A DNA stretch of 64,000 nt from Proteinivorax tanatarense (GCF_040267685.1 NZ_CP158367.1:2294001-2358000), one strand, 5' to 3'. Positions 8,786-18,010 are shown, counted from the first letter of the stretch. Made by a program: numbers and translations. The notes: generated by a model not told the origin, from the letters alone.

Positions 8786-10375
8786 TTGAAGAGGTGGGAT
8801 ATGTTTGCCAAAATTAAAGAAAATAGGTCTAGGGGATTAAATAAATCCCAAGTTGCAAGGCTACTAGAGATTGACTACAAGACCGTATCAAAGTACTGGG
8901 ATATGGAGTTTGATGAGTTTTCAGAGCTCCATAATACAGCTCAATCACGGAGAAAGAAGGTGGATAAATACAAAAAGCAAATTTTAGAATGGATTAAAGA
9001 ATACCGAGATATGTCAGCCGCTCAGATTTATGATTGGCTTTTAGAAAAACATGGTGAGCTAGATTTTAAGGAAAGAACTCTAAGGCTCTATGTAAACAAG
9101 CTTAGAAAAGAATATGACTTGCCCAAAGTGACATCAGTTAGGCAGTATGAAGAAATAGAAAATCTTCCTATGGGGTATCAAGCTCAAGTTGATCTAGGAG
9201 AGATATGGCTTAAGACACATGATAATAAAAGAGTAAAAGCATATTGTTTTGGAATGGTTTTATCCCATTCAAGATACAAGTTCGTATGGTGGTCGGACAA
9301 GCCATTTACAACATCAAGTTTCATCAAAGCCCACAACAAAGCTTTTGAGTACTTTGGCGGCAGACCCAAAGAGATAGTTTATGATCAAGATAAAGTACTA
9401 GTAGTTTCTGAAAACAATGGAGATATATTATATACCGAAGGATTTCAAAATTATCTTAACTCTCTTAAGTTTAAAGTGTACCTTTGCAGAAAGGCTGATC
9501 CTGAAAGCAAAGGCAAAGTAGAAGCTGTAGTAAAGTATGCCAAGAATAACTTCGCTAAACATAGAAAATTTGTAGATATTGAATCCTTTAATGATGATAA
9601 TCTAAAATGGCTAGAAAGAACCGGCAATAAAAAAGTCCATGAAACAACAAAGAAGGTACCGGCAGAAGTGTTTGCTCTGGAAAAGGAACACTTAATGCCA
9701 ATACCTACCCTCTTTGCTGAATCAACTGATACTAAAATTTTAACCTATCTAGTAAGAAAAAACAATACAGTATTTTACAAACAAAACAGATATCAAGTAC
9801 CCATAGGGACTTATTCACCAGGTAAAGAAGTTAATTTATCAGTTAAAAAAGATTGTATCGAAATAATTGATAAAGATACTAATGAGTTGATTATCACACA
9901 TAAAATTGCTAAAGGAAAAGGTCAGCTAGTAACAATAGACCACCCAGATAGGCAAAAATCAAGAAAGTACAGTTGCGACGAAATGCGTGAGAAAGTTTTA
10001 AAAAGTTTAGGAGAAACTGATAAGGCAATAACGTTTGTTGATATCATTAGGGCTGAAAAATCTAGATACTTTAAAGATCAATCTAACCTAATAATTAAAA
10101 CAGTGACATCTGAAAACCCGTCACTTGTACAAAAAGCTATTGATTACTGCGTTGAAAGAAAACTCTACAGCGCTGGCATGCTTAAGGATACAATCCAATA
10201 CTTTAAGGAGGAAGAAAAACGACAACTTAATAAAAAGTACTTTAAGGCAGACATTTCTACCCCTTCAAAGTATCAGGATTTAAAGCCTGAAATAAGAAGT
10301 ATTGAAGAGTATACTAATTCTTTGAAAGGGGACAGTCACAGTGGAGAAATTGGAGCTAATCAAAGAAAATGCTAA
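8786..10375 (+). CDS. istA: IS21-family transposase IstA
   Basis: This 529-residue protein has an N-terminal HTH (SQVARLLEIDYKTVSKYW) and an rve integrase core with catalytic Asp in QVDLGEIWL, Asp in VYDQDKVLV and Glu in SKGKVEAVVKYAK. The start is a TTG at 8786 preceded by GAGGAGG; an ATG five codons later is an alternative. It overlaps istB by about 35 bases, the usual IS21 arrangement. No frameshift is seen, so the element may be active. Confidence 0.92.
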   Translation: MKRWDMFAKIKENRSRGLNKSQVARLLEIDYKTVSKYWDMEFDEFSELHNTAQSRRKKVDKYKKQILEWIKEYRDMSAAQIYDWLLEKHGELDFKERTLRLYVNKLRKEYDLPKVTSVRQYEEIENLPMGYQAQVDLGEIWLKTHDNKRVKAYCFGMVLSHSRYKFVWWSDKPFTTSSFIKAHNKAFEYFGGRPKEIVYDQDKVLVVSENNGDILYTEGFQNYLNSLKFKVYLCRKADPESKGKVEAVVKYAKNNFAKHRKFVDIESFNDDNLKWLERTGNKKVHETTKKVPAEVFALEKEHLMPIPTLFAESTDTKILTYLVRKNNTVFYKQNRYQVPIGTYSPGKEVNLSVKKDCIEIIDKDTNELIITHKIAKGKGQLVTIDHPDRQKSRKYSCDEMREKVLKSLGETDKAITFVDIIRAEKSRYFKDQSNLIIKTVTSENPSLVQKAIDYCVERKLYSAGMLKDTIQYFKEEEKRQLNKKYFKADISTPSKYQDLKPEIRSIEEYTNSLKGDSHSGEIGANQRKC

Positions 10376-11102
10376 AAAATTAAAGCTTGACTACTTAAAT
10401 ACAAACGCTTCTCAAGTCGTTCAAGATGCAGATGGAAAAAGCATTTCATATCAGCAATTTTTGTTAAACATACTTCAGGAAGAAATGAAACTAAAAGAAG
10501 AAAAAGCACAGGCAAGAAGGCTAAAAAACGCTGGTTTTCCTACACTTAAAATTATAGAAGATTTTGATTTAGATTTTCAAAAGTCCATAACTCAAAGACA
10601 AGTTAACAGTTTATCGGAATTGGAATGGATAGACCGTATGTATAATTTAATTTTTTTGGGCCCTCCTGGGGTCGGTAAAACTCACTTAGCAATAGCACTA
10701 GGCTACAGGGCTGTTGAGATGGGGTACAAGGTTAGCTTTGTTACTATGAACGACCTTATGCACTGTTTAAAAACCCAAGAGATATCAAGAAAAAGTAAAG
10801 GCAAAATAAATAAGGTTTTGTCCTCTAGCTTACTAATCATCGATGAACTAGGTTACTTGCCGATATCTAGGGAAGAGTCTAACCTGTTTTTCCAACTCAT
10901 AACGGCACTTCATGAACAAGCATCACTTATTATTACCTCAAATAAAGGTCTAGAAGACTGGACTGAACTATTGGGTGACCCAGCTTTAACTACAGCTGTT
11001 TTAGATAGAATCACTCATAGATGTGAGTTATTTAATATGTCAGGTAAAAGTTATAGATTAGCACACAGAGAATCATTTTTTGAAGAAAATTCTAGGTTTT
11101 AA
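10341..11102 (+). CDS. istB: IS21-family helper ATPase IstB
   Basis: This 253-residue AAA+ protein has Walker A (GPPGVGKTHLA) near residue 110 and Walker B (LLIIDELGYLP) near 172. IstB is the DnaA/DnaC-like ATPase that helps IstA choose targets. It starts at GTG inside the end of istA, which suggests coupled translation. Length and motifs are normal for the family. Confidence 0.92.
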   Translation: MEKLELIKENAKKLKLDYLNTNASQVVQDADGKSISYQQFLLNILQEEMKLKEEKAQARRLKNAGFPTLKIIEDFDLDFQKSITQRQVNSLSELEWIDRMYNLIFLGPPGVGKTHLAIALGYRAVEMGYKVSFVTMNDLMHCLKTQEISRKSKGKINKVLSSSLLIIDELGYLPISREESNLFFQLITALHEQASLIITSNKGLEDWTELLGDPALTTAVLDRITHRCELFNMSGKSYRLAHRESFFEENSRF

Positions 11103-12459
11103 CTGGAAAAAGGTTAGGGAAAATTAATTGCCAAAATTTCTCCAATTCTACTTGCCAGTTACAGTGTAGACGTAGGTTATTACAATCATCATGTAGCTAT
11201 AGGCTTAGCAGGAGATATTTTAAAGGATTTTGAGATACCCCATAGCCAGAAAGGGTTTAGGTATTTCTTTAATCAAATAACATCTTTTGTACAAGCTTAT
11301 GAAGTATCAGACATAGTTGTTGGTATGGAGGGGACTAATGGCCATGCTCGGCCGCTAGATCAAATGGTTAAAGATAAAGGGTACATGTTACTAAATGTTA
11401 ATAACCTAAAGTTTGCCCGTTTTAAAGAAATCTTCGCTACACCAGAGAAAAATGACCGCATGGATGCAAGACAAATAGTCACCCTTATGATGATGGCCCC
11501 AATGATGGAACAAGGCAAGGAAGTGCTTCAAGAAGTGCATAACACATCTGAGATTGAAACTAAATTAAAACGTATTAGTCGCCGTCGCCATCAGATAGTT
11601 AAAGAAAAAGTTATAATACAAAATAGAATGCAAGCAGATCTGCAATCTGTATGCCCAGGTTTTTTGAAAATGTTTGCATCTGTGGATGCCTTTTATGTAC
11701 TGCGCTTTTTGAGCTGTCGTCCGGACTTGCGTAAGTTAAAAAGACTTAGATTACCGACAATACTCAAGATTCAAGGTGTTGGTAAAGGACATGCTAAAAA
11801 GTTACAAAGGTGGCAAGAGAAAGCTAGCTTTGGCTCAGAAGTAGAGTGGGTAGGCCCTATGATAGCAGAAGATGCTTCGCGCTTATTAGCCCTTAAAGAA
11901 AGGTTAATTGAATTAGAAAAACAAATCAAATCATTAGTTAGGCAGTCAAGATTGGGCTCTCTTATTCGAAGCATACCAGGCTTTGGACCTATTTGTTCTG
12001 GAATAATAGCTGCAGAAATAGGTACAATTAGTAGGTTTGACTCTGAGGCTGGGTTAGCAATCTACCTAGGTATGGCTCCTCTTGACAATAGTTCTGGCCT
12101 ATATGAAGGAACAAAATCACCTAAACAAGTTAACAAACATGCGAAAAAAGCTATGATGCAAGCACTGCAGCATCATGTGCGAAGGGTTGATGAATCTAAA
12201 GTTTACTTCCAAAAAAAATGTGATGAAGGCAAGAAATACAATCAAGCTCTGCGGTCCTTAGGACGGCATTTAACAAGAGTAATATGGAGTATGATCAAAA
12301 ACAATAGAAAATATGAACGTCGTGAAAAAGAAACAAGTAAAGCTGCGTAATTTTTAAAAAACACTTTTTCTACACTAAGGGAACTTATGTTCAACTATAT
12401 CCATTTAAAAGAAAAAAAGTTAAAAATGAACATATTATAAGGAAACTTGACAAAACGTA

Positions 12460-12493
12460 CGGGATGTTCAGGCTTTTGATATTTCAATACTCC
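12460..12493 (-). repeat. Inner inverted repeat beside the RAYT gene, left arm
   Basis: On the minus strand this reads GGAGTATTGAAATATC and continues to CCTGAACATCCCG, 34 bases that are perfectly repeated in inverted orientation at 13512-13545. It overlaps the last codons of the RAYT gene. Past three variable bases both copies continue with GTTTTGTCAAGT, which is probably the right end of each IS110. Confidence 0.85.
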
Positions 12494-13407
12494 TTAGCTA
12501 TCTGCTGAGACACCTCTCTCATTAACATTTTCACTGGATCTGATACATCCCCTTTCCTTCTTTTAACATTAGATATTACAGGTGAGCAAATCCCTAGCCT
12601 ATTACTAATTTCAATGTTTGTTACAGTACTATATCTGGTGCTTAATAATATAATTGCTTTTCTAGCATCTACATAGATTTGCTGTTTTGTTTTTTGGGCC
12701 AGTTCTTTTTTGCTAATGTCAACTTTCTCACAAACCATATCTATAATTCTATCTATATCAACCTCATTATCATCTGCGCTAGCAGCTACTTCTTGTTCAA
12801 ACTCCTGTAGCATTAAATAAATTTCTTTTTCGTCAATTAAATATTCTTCAATCTTTAACGGTCCTTCATCCAAGCCCATAAACCTTTTATATTCTTTCAA
12901 TCCTCTATTTATTTTGTTGCCACCTAATATCTCAAGAATAAAAAGGACATCTACTGTGAAAGCTTTATTTAGTTTCAGATAATCCCTATGGCTGCTCCAC
13001 TTATAGTTAAAACCTTCCTTAAGGTTAGCCTTAACAGGGTTATAGTGGATATGTTTAATTAATTGTAGAAGATACGAGTCTCTGTCACATAGTAGCGCTT
13101 TATAACGCTGCTGAAAAACGTGACCTGTGCGATTATACCTTTTATTAAACCATTGGGTATAGCTTTGCTGAATACCTTGCATGATTTTTGATAATGGAGT
13201 ATTGCCTGTTTCGATTAACATATGAGCGTGATTATCCATTATGCAATAAGCATACAGGTTAAAGCTATATCGCTTTTTATACTTGCTAATCAACGCAATA
13301 TAATAAGACTTATCTACATCCTTACTAAAGATGGTTTCCCCATTGTTGCCCCTACACATAACATGGTAGAGTGCACCAGGATATTCTACTCTAGGTTTTC
13401 TTGCCAT
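12484..13407 (-). CDS. REP-associated tyrosine transposase (RAYT, TnpA_REP) with C-terminal HTH
   Basis: About 307 residues. The N-terminal Y1 nuclease domain has ALYHVMCRGN, the HUH motif in MDNHAHMLIE near residue 62 and a conserved Tyr segment (GIQQSYTQWFN). The C-terminus adds a DnaA-like helix-turn-helix (VTNIEISNRLGICSPVISNVKRRKG). The ATG at 13405-13407 (MARKPR) follows AAGGGTGAT at good spacing, so the longer frame from 13485 is not used. RAYTs are single-copy relatives of IS200/IS605 transposases that are flanked by, and tied to, REP palindromes; here inverted repeats lie at both sides. Confidence 0.9.
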   Translation of the reverse strand: MARKPRVEYPGALYHVMCRGNNGETIFSKDVDKSYYIALISKYKKRYSFNLYAYCIMDNHAHMLIETGNTPLSKIMQGIQQSYTQWFNKRYNRTGHVFQQRYKALLCDRDSYLLQLIKHIHYNPVKANLKEGFNYKWSSHRDYLKLNKAFTVDVLFILEILGGNKINRGLKEYKRFMGLDEGPLKIEEYLIDEKEIYLMLQEFEQEVAASADDNEVDIDRIIDMVCEKVDISKKELAQKTKQQIYVDARKAIILLSTRYSTVTNIEISNRLGICSPVISNVKRRKGDVSDPVKMLMREVSQQIAKEY

Positions 13408-13511
13408 AAGATCACCCTTAACTCTTAATATAGTGTTATGTGAATGTTTCGACAGTTGTTGGGAAATTCCTTTTTTTATTAACAAAACCCACCCTAAAAT
13501 TAAGGTGGTTA

Positions 13512-13545
13512 GGAGTATTGAAATATCAAAAGCCTGAACATCCCG
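13512..13545 (+). repeat. Inner inverted repeat beside the RAYT gene, right arm
   Basis: This is the perfect 34-base inverted partner of 12460-12493 and sits just upstream of the RAYT gene. Beyond it lies the right end of the second IS110 copy. Confidence 0.85.
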
Positions 13546-13657
13546 CTGGTTTTGTCAAGTATTTTTGATGCTTAGATAATATTTACTTATTTGCTTTTAT
13601 ATGTAAATAGTTGAACACAATATCCCTACCATAAGAAAGCTGCTTTTTAAAAACAAT

Positions 13658-14871
13658 TTATGCAACTCTTGTAGGTTCTTCTTTCCTAGTTTGATAATTA
13701 CGGTTATGTTTAATCATACTCCATATAACTCTTGTTAGGTGCCGTCCTAAGGAACGCAAAGCTTGGTTGTATTTTTTGCCTTCATCACGCTTTTTTTCAT
13801 AGTAAGTCTTAGATTCTGCAACCTTCCGTATATGGTGTCCTAAAGCAGTCATCATGGCCCTTTTTGCATGCTTGTTAACCTGTTTAGGTGACTTTGTTCC
13901 TTCATACAAGCCAGAACTGTTATCAAGGGGAGCCATGCCTAAATAGATTGCCAGCCCAGCCTCAGAATCAAACCTATTAATTGTGCCTATTTCTGCTGCT
14001 ATAGTTCCAGCACAAATGGTCCCAAACCCTGGTATACTCAAAAGAAGAGATGCTAATCTAGACTGCTTTACTAGTATCTCAATCTGCTTTTCTAACTCTG
14101 CTAGTTTCTCTTTTAGGGATAATAGTCGAGCAGCATCTTCTGATATCATAGGTCCTACCCATTCTACTTCTGAACCAAAGCTTGCTTCCTGTTGCCATCT
14201 TTGAAGCTTTTTAGCATGACCTTTGCCTATACCTGGGATCTTTCGTATAGTTGATAATCTAAGCCTTTTTAACTTACGTATGTCTGAACGGCAGCTTAAA
14301 AAGCGCAGTACATAAAGTGAATCCACTTGCGCAAACATGCTTAAAAAACCTGGGCATATAGACTGCAGATCTGCTTGCATTCTATTTTGGACTATAACCT
14401 TTTCCTGTACTATTTGTTGACGCCGGCGGCTTATGCGCTTTAGTTTAGTTTCAATCTCAGAAATGTTGTGTACCTCTTGAAGCACTTCCTTACCTTGTTC
14501 CATCATTGGGGCCATCATCATAAGGGTGACTATTTGTCTTGCATCCATGCGGTCATTTTTCCCTGGTGTAGCGAAGATCTCTTTAAAACGGGCAAATTTT
14601 AGGTTATTAACATTGAGCAATATATACCCTTTGTCTTTAACCATTTGATCTAGCGGCCGAGCATGACCATTAGTACCCTCCATGCCAACAACTATGTCTG
14701 ATACTTCATAAGCTTGTACAAAAGAGGTTATTTGATTAAAGAAATACTTAAACCCTTTCTGACTATGAGGTATTTCAAAATCCGTTACGATATCGCCTGC
14801 TAACCTATGGCTACATGATGATTGTAATAACCTACGTCCACACCAACTATCATCTGCTGACCTTGCATCAT
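13658..14871 (-). pseudogene. IS110-family transposase copy B, one-base deletion
   Basis: The true start is the ATG at 14869-14871 behind GGAGGGAG, as in copy A. The reading runs MMQGQQMIVGVDVGYYNHHVAIG and then hits a stop, because GGCTTA in copy A is GGTTA here (near 14801-14805). The remaining frame is open to 13658 and keeps MEGTNGH, DRMDARQI and the C-terminal domain, but the first catalytic Asp is out of frame. An apparent longer frame from 14983 merely reads the non-coding leader. The two copies are otherwise highly similar and lie in inverted orientation. Confidence 0.88.
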
Positions 14872-14884
14872 TCTCCCTCCTATT

Positions 14885-15062
14885 TTTTATTTGCACCCAA
14901 TTAAAGTTGTAATCCAACGTTACGTCTACTAGCAGAGCCACTTCCCATAAGGACGGCATCATCCCGGTCAACGTTACGGACACAACAAAAACGAGGGCGG
15001 CATTTCAGGACTGAGTTAACTCATTTCTGAGCAACTGACCCCGCGAGCCACACCCTCGTTTG
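14885..15062 (-). ncRNA. IS110 leader, candidate bridge RNA (copy B)
   Basis: This is an almost identical inverted copy of 6785-6965 that is uninterrupted up to the transposase start. The AACGAGGG/CCCTCGTT stem spans 14990-15060. One visible difference from copy A is GCCGTCC against GCCGTTC. A TATAAT box lies upstream on the minus strand. See copy A for the reasoning. Confidence 0.6.
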
Positions 15063-15075
15063 GTTATCATTATAT

Positions 15076-15247
15076 CAGTTTATATTATAATTTAAAGGGG
15101 TGTGACTCAATTTTTTAAAGAATCAGACCCCTTTATCAAAGAATTTATATATATTCTTAGGGGCCTATCTTCTATTTTCATGGTAGACCCCTATGTTTTC
15201 ATTCTTAGGGTCCTATCTCATATTTCCATGGTAGACCCCAATGTTTT
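15076..15247 (-). repeat. Outer inverted repeat, right, with a 48-base tandem duplication
   Basis: Positions about 15076-15197 match the left outer flank in inverted orientation. The ATTCTTAGGGGCCTATCTTC unit starting at 15153 is repeated, with changes, from 15201 (period 48). Each unit folds a CCATGGTAGACCCC type hairpin. The left flank has only one unit. Confidence 0.7.
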
Positions 15248-15316
15248 GTTCTTTTCTGGGTTTATTTTATCGAATAATACACATGTTTTATGTACATCAA
15301 CTCTTAGTCTCTTAAA

Positions 15317-16255
15317 TTATAGAACTATATTTTTGTTCAAATTCGTAAAAATCCAATTTTTCTGATGAATTTTATTGATATATGTGAATGGATATATAAT
15401 TTTGTTTTCTATTAAAATATCTGCAGTCATTTCCATTAAAAGCCTTACAATTCCATGTTTATAAATAGAAGTTTTGTCTTGTAATTTCTCCAATAAGGGT
15501 AAGGTTACTTCATTAATTATATCCTGAGAAATTTTTTCAATAAATGTTATTAAGTTATCTTTGTTGCTTAAGTCAAAAACTGGAATATTGACTCTATACT
15601 CGCCATTTTCTTTATTTACTATGCCATTATACTTAAATATAATTAACTTTTTTGATTCATATTGATTAAAGTCCTTCTCCCCATTAATAATTTTTTTTAA
15701 TATATTTAAATCTTGATTTTTAAAGTTAAACTCACTTTCTTTATCATTTCTATACCATAATTCACCTAGTGCAATTTCAGATTCATCATTATGCCACAAT
15801 TTTATACCGAACGGGTTGTTTCTTTTGATAGATTCGTCAAATGCCCAAATATAGTAATCGCCGTTAGATTCTTCTATGATTTTTTCTTTATGTAGGTAGG
15901 TTAAAATGCTCAAATCTAAACACATTGCAAATATTAACATTTGCTGTAATTCATCCCACAAAAAACCATTATTTGATAAGTACGACTTATTAAATTTCTC
16001 CTTAAGTGTTTTAATGTGCTTTTTTATAATATGAACATAATTCTCGCTATGCTCTTCCAAGCCTTCTATCTCTTCTAGATTATAATAGATTAGCTTTTCA
16101 CCTGGGAATGTTTTATTATTTTTTTTTACTAAAATTTTTTGTACTAAAGCTTTTTCTATTATTTCTTGTGGATAATCTAAAAAATTCTTGTTTTGCAAGT
16201 ACGGTAGTATTTCATCTAACTGCTTATTCCCTTTACCATAAATTATTAATTCCAT
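15317..16255 (-). CDS. Unrecognised 312-residue protein of RiPP cluster 2
   Basis: I do not recognise this family. The protein is soluble and rich in Lys, Glu, Ile and Asn, with no signal peptide or Cys motif. It begins MELIIYGKGNKQLDEILPYL, has a helical middle (HIIKKHIKTLKEKFNKSYL) and a C-terminal helical region. It is the last gene of cluster 2, downstream of the radical SAM gene by about 120 bases, and reads in the same direction. It might be a modification partner, immunity protein or regulator, but nothing in the sequence decides. It borders the outer repeat of the IS110 island. Confidence 0.65.
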   Translation of the reverse strand: MELIIYGKGNKQLDEILPYLQNKNFLDYPQEIIEKALVQKILVKKNNKTFPGEKLIYYNLEEIEGLEEHSENYVHIIKKHIKTLKEKFNKSYLSNNGFLWDELQQMLIFAMCLDLSILTYLHKEKIIEESNGDYYIWAFDESIKRNNPFGIKLWHNDESEIALGELWYRNDKESEFNFKNQDLNILKKIINGEKDFNQYESKKLIIFKYNGIVNKENGEYRVNIPVFDLSNKDNLITFIEKISQDIINEVTLPLLEKLQDKTSIYKHGIVRLLMEMTADILIENKIIYPFTYINKIHQKNWIFTNLNKNIVL

Positions 16256-16374
16256 TAATTAACACCTCATTTATTTAAATTTACACACTCACAATTAAGT
16301 TCTAATCTTATTAGGCTACCAATATTTCTAAGATCATATTTTTGCTTTAAAAAAATTTAATTTTTTTATTATTA

Positions 16375-17466
16375 TTAACTATTTACTTTATAGTAATCTG
16401 GAAACTCATTTAACCGGTCTAACTCACTACAAAAAGGGTGAGCTGAATTCATGCAGTTATCTTCACAGAAAGCCATAACACGGCAACTACCTTTACATTT
16501 AATTTTAAAAATACATTCACCACATATGCCTTGTAGATTCAAATCATTATATGATCTTCTCATGGGGATAAATTCATTGTTTATAAGTTCTTTCAAATTA
16601 ACCTTTCTAATATTCCCAAATCTTATACTATGTTTAGACAAAGAACAAATTGTAATATCTCCATTATCTAATATCCCAATTTTAGGAAAGTCGCAATTCG
16701 TTACAATTTCTATTTTTGAGGATTTTTTTAATTCTGTCATAATATTCGATGGAACTACTGCTGGTTGTATTTTAACCTTGATAGTAAAGTCAATATCTTC
16801 GATAAACGAAGCATTATTAATATATTTAATCACCTCTACTATATCTTCTTTATTTAGTTCTAAGTTATTTAAGTTAGATACAGCTCTACCAACAGGTTGC
16901 AAAAAAGCAAATGTCAAATTGGTAGGTTTTAGTTTTTTACTAAATGCAATAATTTCTTTTACATTATGTATATTCTGCTTATTTATAACACACTGAATTG
17001 AATATGGAATATTGTTTTTTTGTAATTTAAAAATTTGATTAACTGTTTTTTTAAAAGAGCCTTTTCCTCTAAGGTAATCATGATAATTTTCAGTGCTGCC
17101 ATCTAAACTTATAATGAATACTGCTTCATTATTTTTATACTTCCTTCTATTAACTGCTCCTATTATTTGTTCATCGATTAAAATTGCATTAGTTTCAAAA
17201 GCATAATGTATATTATGTTTATTTGTTTCATTTATAATATCAACTATATTCTTCATTAATAAAGGTTCACCACCACTAAAAGCAATATTAGTAATATTTG
17301 CTCTTTTAAATTGCTCTAAAACGTTTTTTACTTCACTTAACGATAGTTTGTCTTCTGAATCCACTGTTGGTGATGATTCAACCCAACAATGTTTGCATTT
17401 TAGATTGCACTTATACGTTAAATACCAATATACTGAAAAACTTTCGCTAAGTAAAGATTTATTCAA
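16375..17466 (-). CDS. Radical SAM/SPASM peptide-modifying enzyme
   Basis: The 363-residue protein has the radical SAM cluster motif CNLKCKHC near residue 15, a glycine-rich SAM site (FSGGEPLL near 64), and a C-terminal SPASM/twitch region with Cys clusters in GICGECIFKIKCKGSC and AFCEDNC, able to bind auxiliary iron-sulfur clusters. Such enzymes install thioether, carbon-carbon or related links in ribosomal peptides. It starts at TTG (17464-17466), inside the end of the PqqD-like gene. With that protein and the small precursor upstream it forms a standard rSAM RiPP set. Confidence 0.92.
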   Translation of the reverse strand: MNKSLLSESFSVYWYLTYKCNLKCKHCWVESSPTVDSEDKLSLSEVKNVLEQFKRANITNIAFSGGEPLLMKNIVDIINETNKHNIHYAFETNAILIDEQIIGAVNRRKYKNNEAVFIISLDGSTENYHDYLRGKGSFKKTVNQIFKLQKNNIPYSIQCVINKQNIHNVKEIIAFSKKLKPTNLTFAFLQPVGRAVSNLNNLELNKEDIVEVIKYINNASFIEDIDFTIKVKIQPAVVPSNIMTELKKSSKIEIVTNCDFPKIGILDNGDITICSLSKHSIRFGNIRKVNLKELINNEFIPMRRSYNDLNLQGICGECIFKIKCKGSCRVMAFCEDNCMNSAHPFCSELDRLNEFPDYYKVNS

Positions 17467-17725
17467 TTACACCCACATCCTTTTCAATACACTGTTTAAT
17501 AAATTCCAAAACATCTTCTTGTATTTTTTCTCTTTTCAAATTAGTAAATTCCGCATGTATATTAGTTATAATGGTTTCAATTTTTTCACCTTTGTAATTC
17601 AAAATATTTTTCCCTATGCTATTTGTTACCAATATGTCTTGTTTTTTATTATTCCTTATTACACATACATCATTTTCATTTGCCATAGCTATATCATTAT
17701 TTACTGAGAAAGTTTTACTTAACAC
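17459..17725 (-). CDS. PqqD-like precursor recognition protein
   Basis: This protein of about 88 residues has the PqqD/RRE shape: an N-terminal strand region (NDVCVIRNNKKQDILVTNSIGKNIL) followed by helices ending in FIKQCIEKDVGVIE. PqqD proteins hold the precursor leader for the radical SAM partner. I chose GTG 17723-17725, 8 bases after AGGAG; a GTG three codons upstream overlaps that site. It overlaps the radical SAM gene by 8 bases. Confidence 0.85.
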   Translation of the reverse strand: MLSKTFSVNNDIAMANENDVCVIRNNKKQDILVTNSIGKNILNYKGEKIETIITNIHAEFTNLKREKIQEDVLEFIKQCIEKDVGVIE

Positions 17726-17750
17726 AACTAACACTCCTTTTGTCTATAAT

Positions 17751-17808
17751 TTAACCCTTCTAATCAAATTGACTTATTTCTAAACTTTCAAATGAATAGA
17801 AGGGTTAA
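17751..17808. repeat. 12-base perfect inverted repeat between precursor and PqqD-like gene
   Basis: TTAACCCTTCTA at 17751 and TAGAAGGGTTAA at 17797 form a perfect stem with a 34-base loop. It lies in the transcript between the precursor and the enzyme genes. It could lower downstream expression or stabilise the precursor message. No T-run follows, so it is not a standard terminator. Confidence 0.6.
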
Positions 17809-17899
17809 CTGGTTTAATTTTTTAACCTTAATACAGCTATTAAGGTATTTTATTCTAAAAAACACATAACTGTTCATTTACTATACATAATTATTTGTA

Positions 17900-18010
17900 T
17901 TATTTCGGTGATCTCTCTTGGTTCGATCCACCACCAGTTATACAAATCCCATCCACAAGTACATCATCTAGGCTTATTAATACTGGTTTTTCATATTCTT
18001 TATTCTTCAT
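17900..18010 (-). CDS. RiPP precursor of cluster 2 (36 aa)
   Basis: The gene follows a good AAAGGAGTG site and encodes a leader with YEKPVLISLDDVLVDG, a pattern common to radical SAM peptide precursors (YxKPxL followed by acidic residues). A short tail, ICITGGGSNQERSPK, has a single Cys and a Gly-rich run. It lies directly upstream of the PqqD-like and radical SAM genes. One Cys would allow at most one thioether, so other chemistry (for example at the Gly/Ser/Asn stretch) is possible. It is too short for ordinary gene callers. Confidence 0.8.
   Translation of the reverse strand: MKNKEYEKPVLISLDDVLVDGICITGGGSNQERSPK

Larger units (their letters stand above)
8659..11163 (+). mobile_element. 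IS21-family element
   Basis: The element is 2505 bases and begins TGTAAATGGTAAACTAAAAT and ends in the complement of TGTAACTGGCAAGTAGAATT. The inverted ends share a second block reading GAGA(A/G)ATTTTGGCAA. GTGTA flanks both sides (8654-8658 and 11164-11168), the expected short target duplication. It carries istA and istB and interrupts IS110 copy A just after codon 11. Confidence 0.92.
8626..12350 (+). pseudogene. IS110-family transposase copy A, interrupted by an IS21 element
   Basis: The coding sequence starts at ATG 8626 (MMQGQQMIVGV) behind GGAGGGAG, breaks at 8658, and resumes at 11164 as DVGYYNHHVAIGLAG. The break falls at the first catalytic Asp of the RuvC-like DEDD domain; MEGTNGH and DRMDARQI supply the next acidic residues. 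The C-terminal half has the transposase_20 domain (IPGFGPICSGIIAAEIG near its middle) with the conserved Ser region PLDNSSG. A frame of 341 codons from 11325 is open, but it lacks the catalytic N-terminus and so cannot be active alone. Confidence 0.9.

Noticed and set aside
14872..14983. Extended N-terminus of IS110 copy B
   Set aside because: It translates the non-coding leader; the other copy shows the real start and that the frame is entered only through a one-base deletion.
15102..15365. 87-codon plus-strand frame
   Set aside because: It reads through the outer inverted and tandem repeats and has no protein-like composition or ribosome site.
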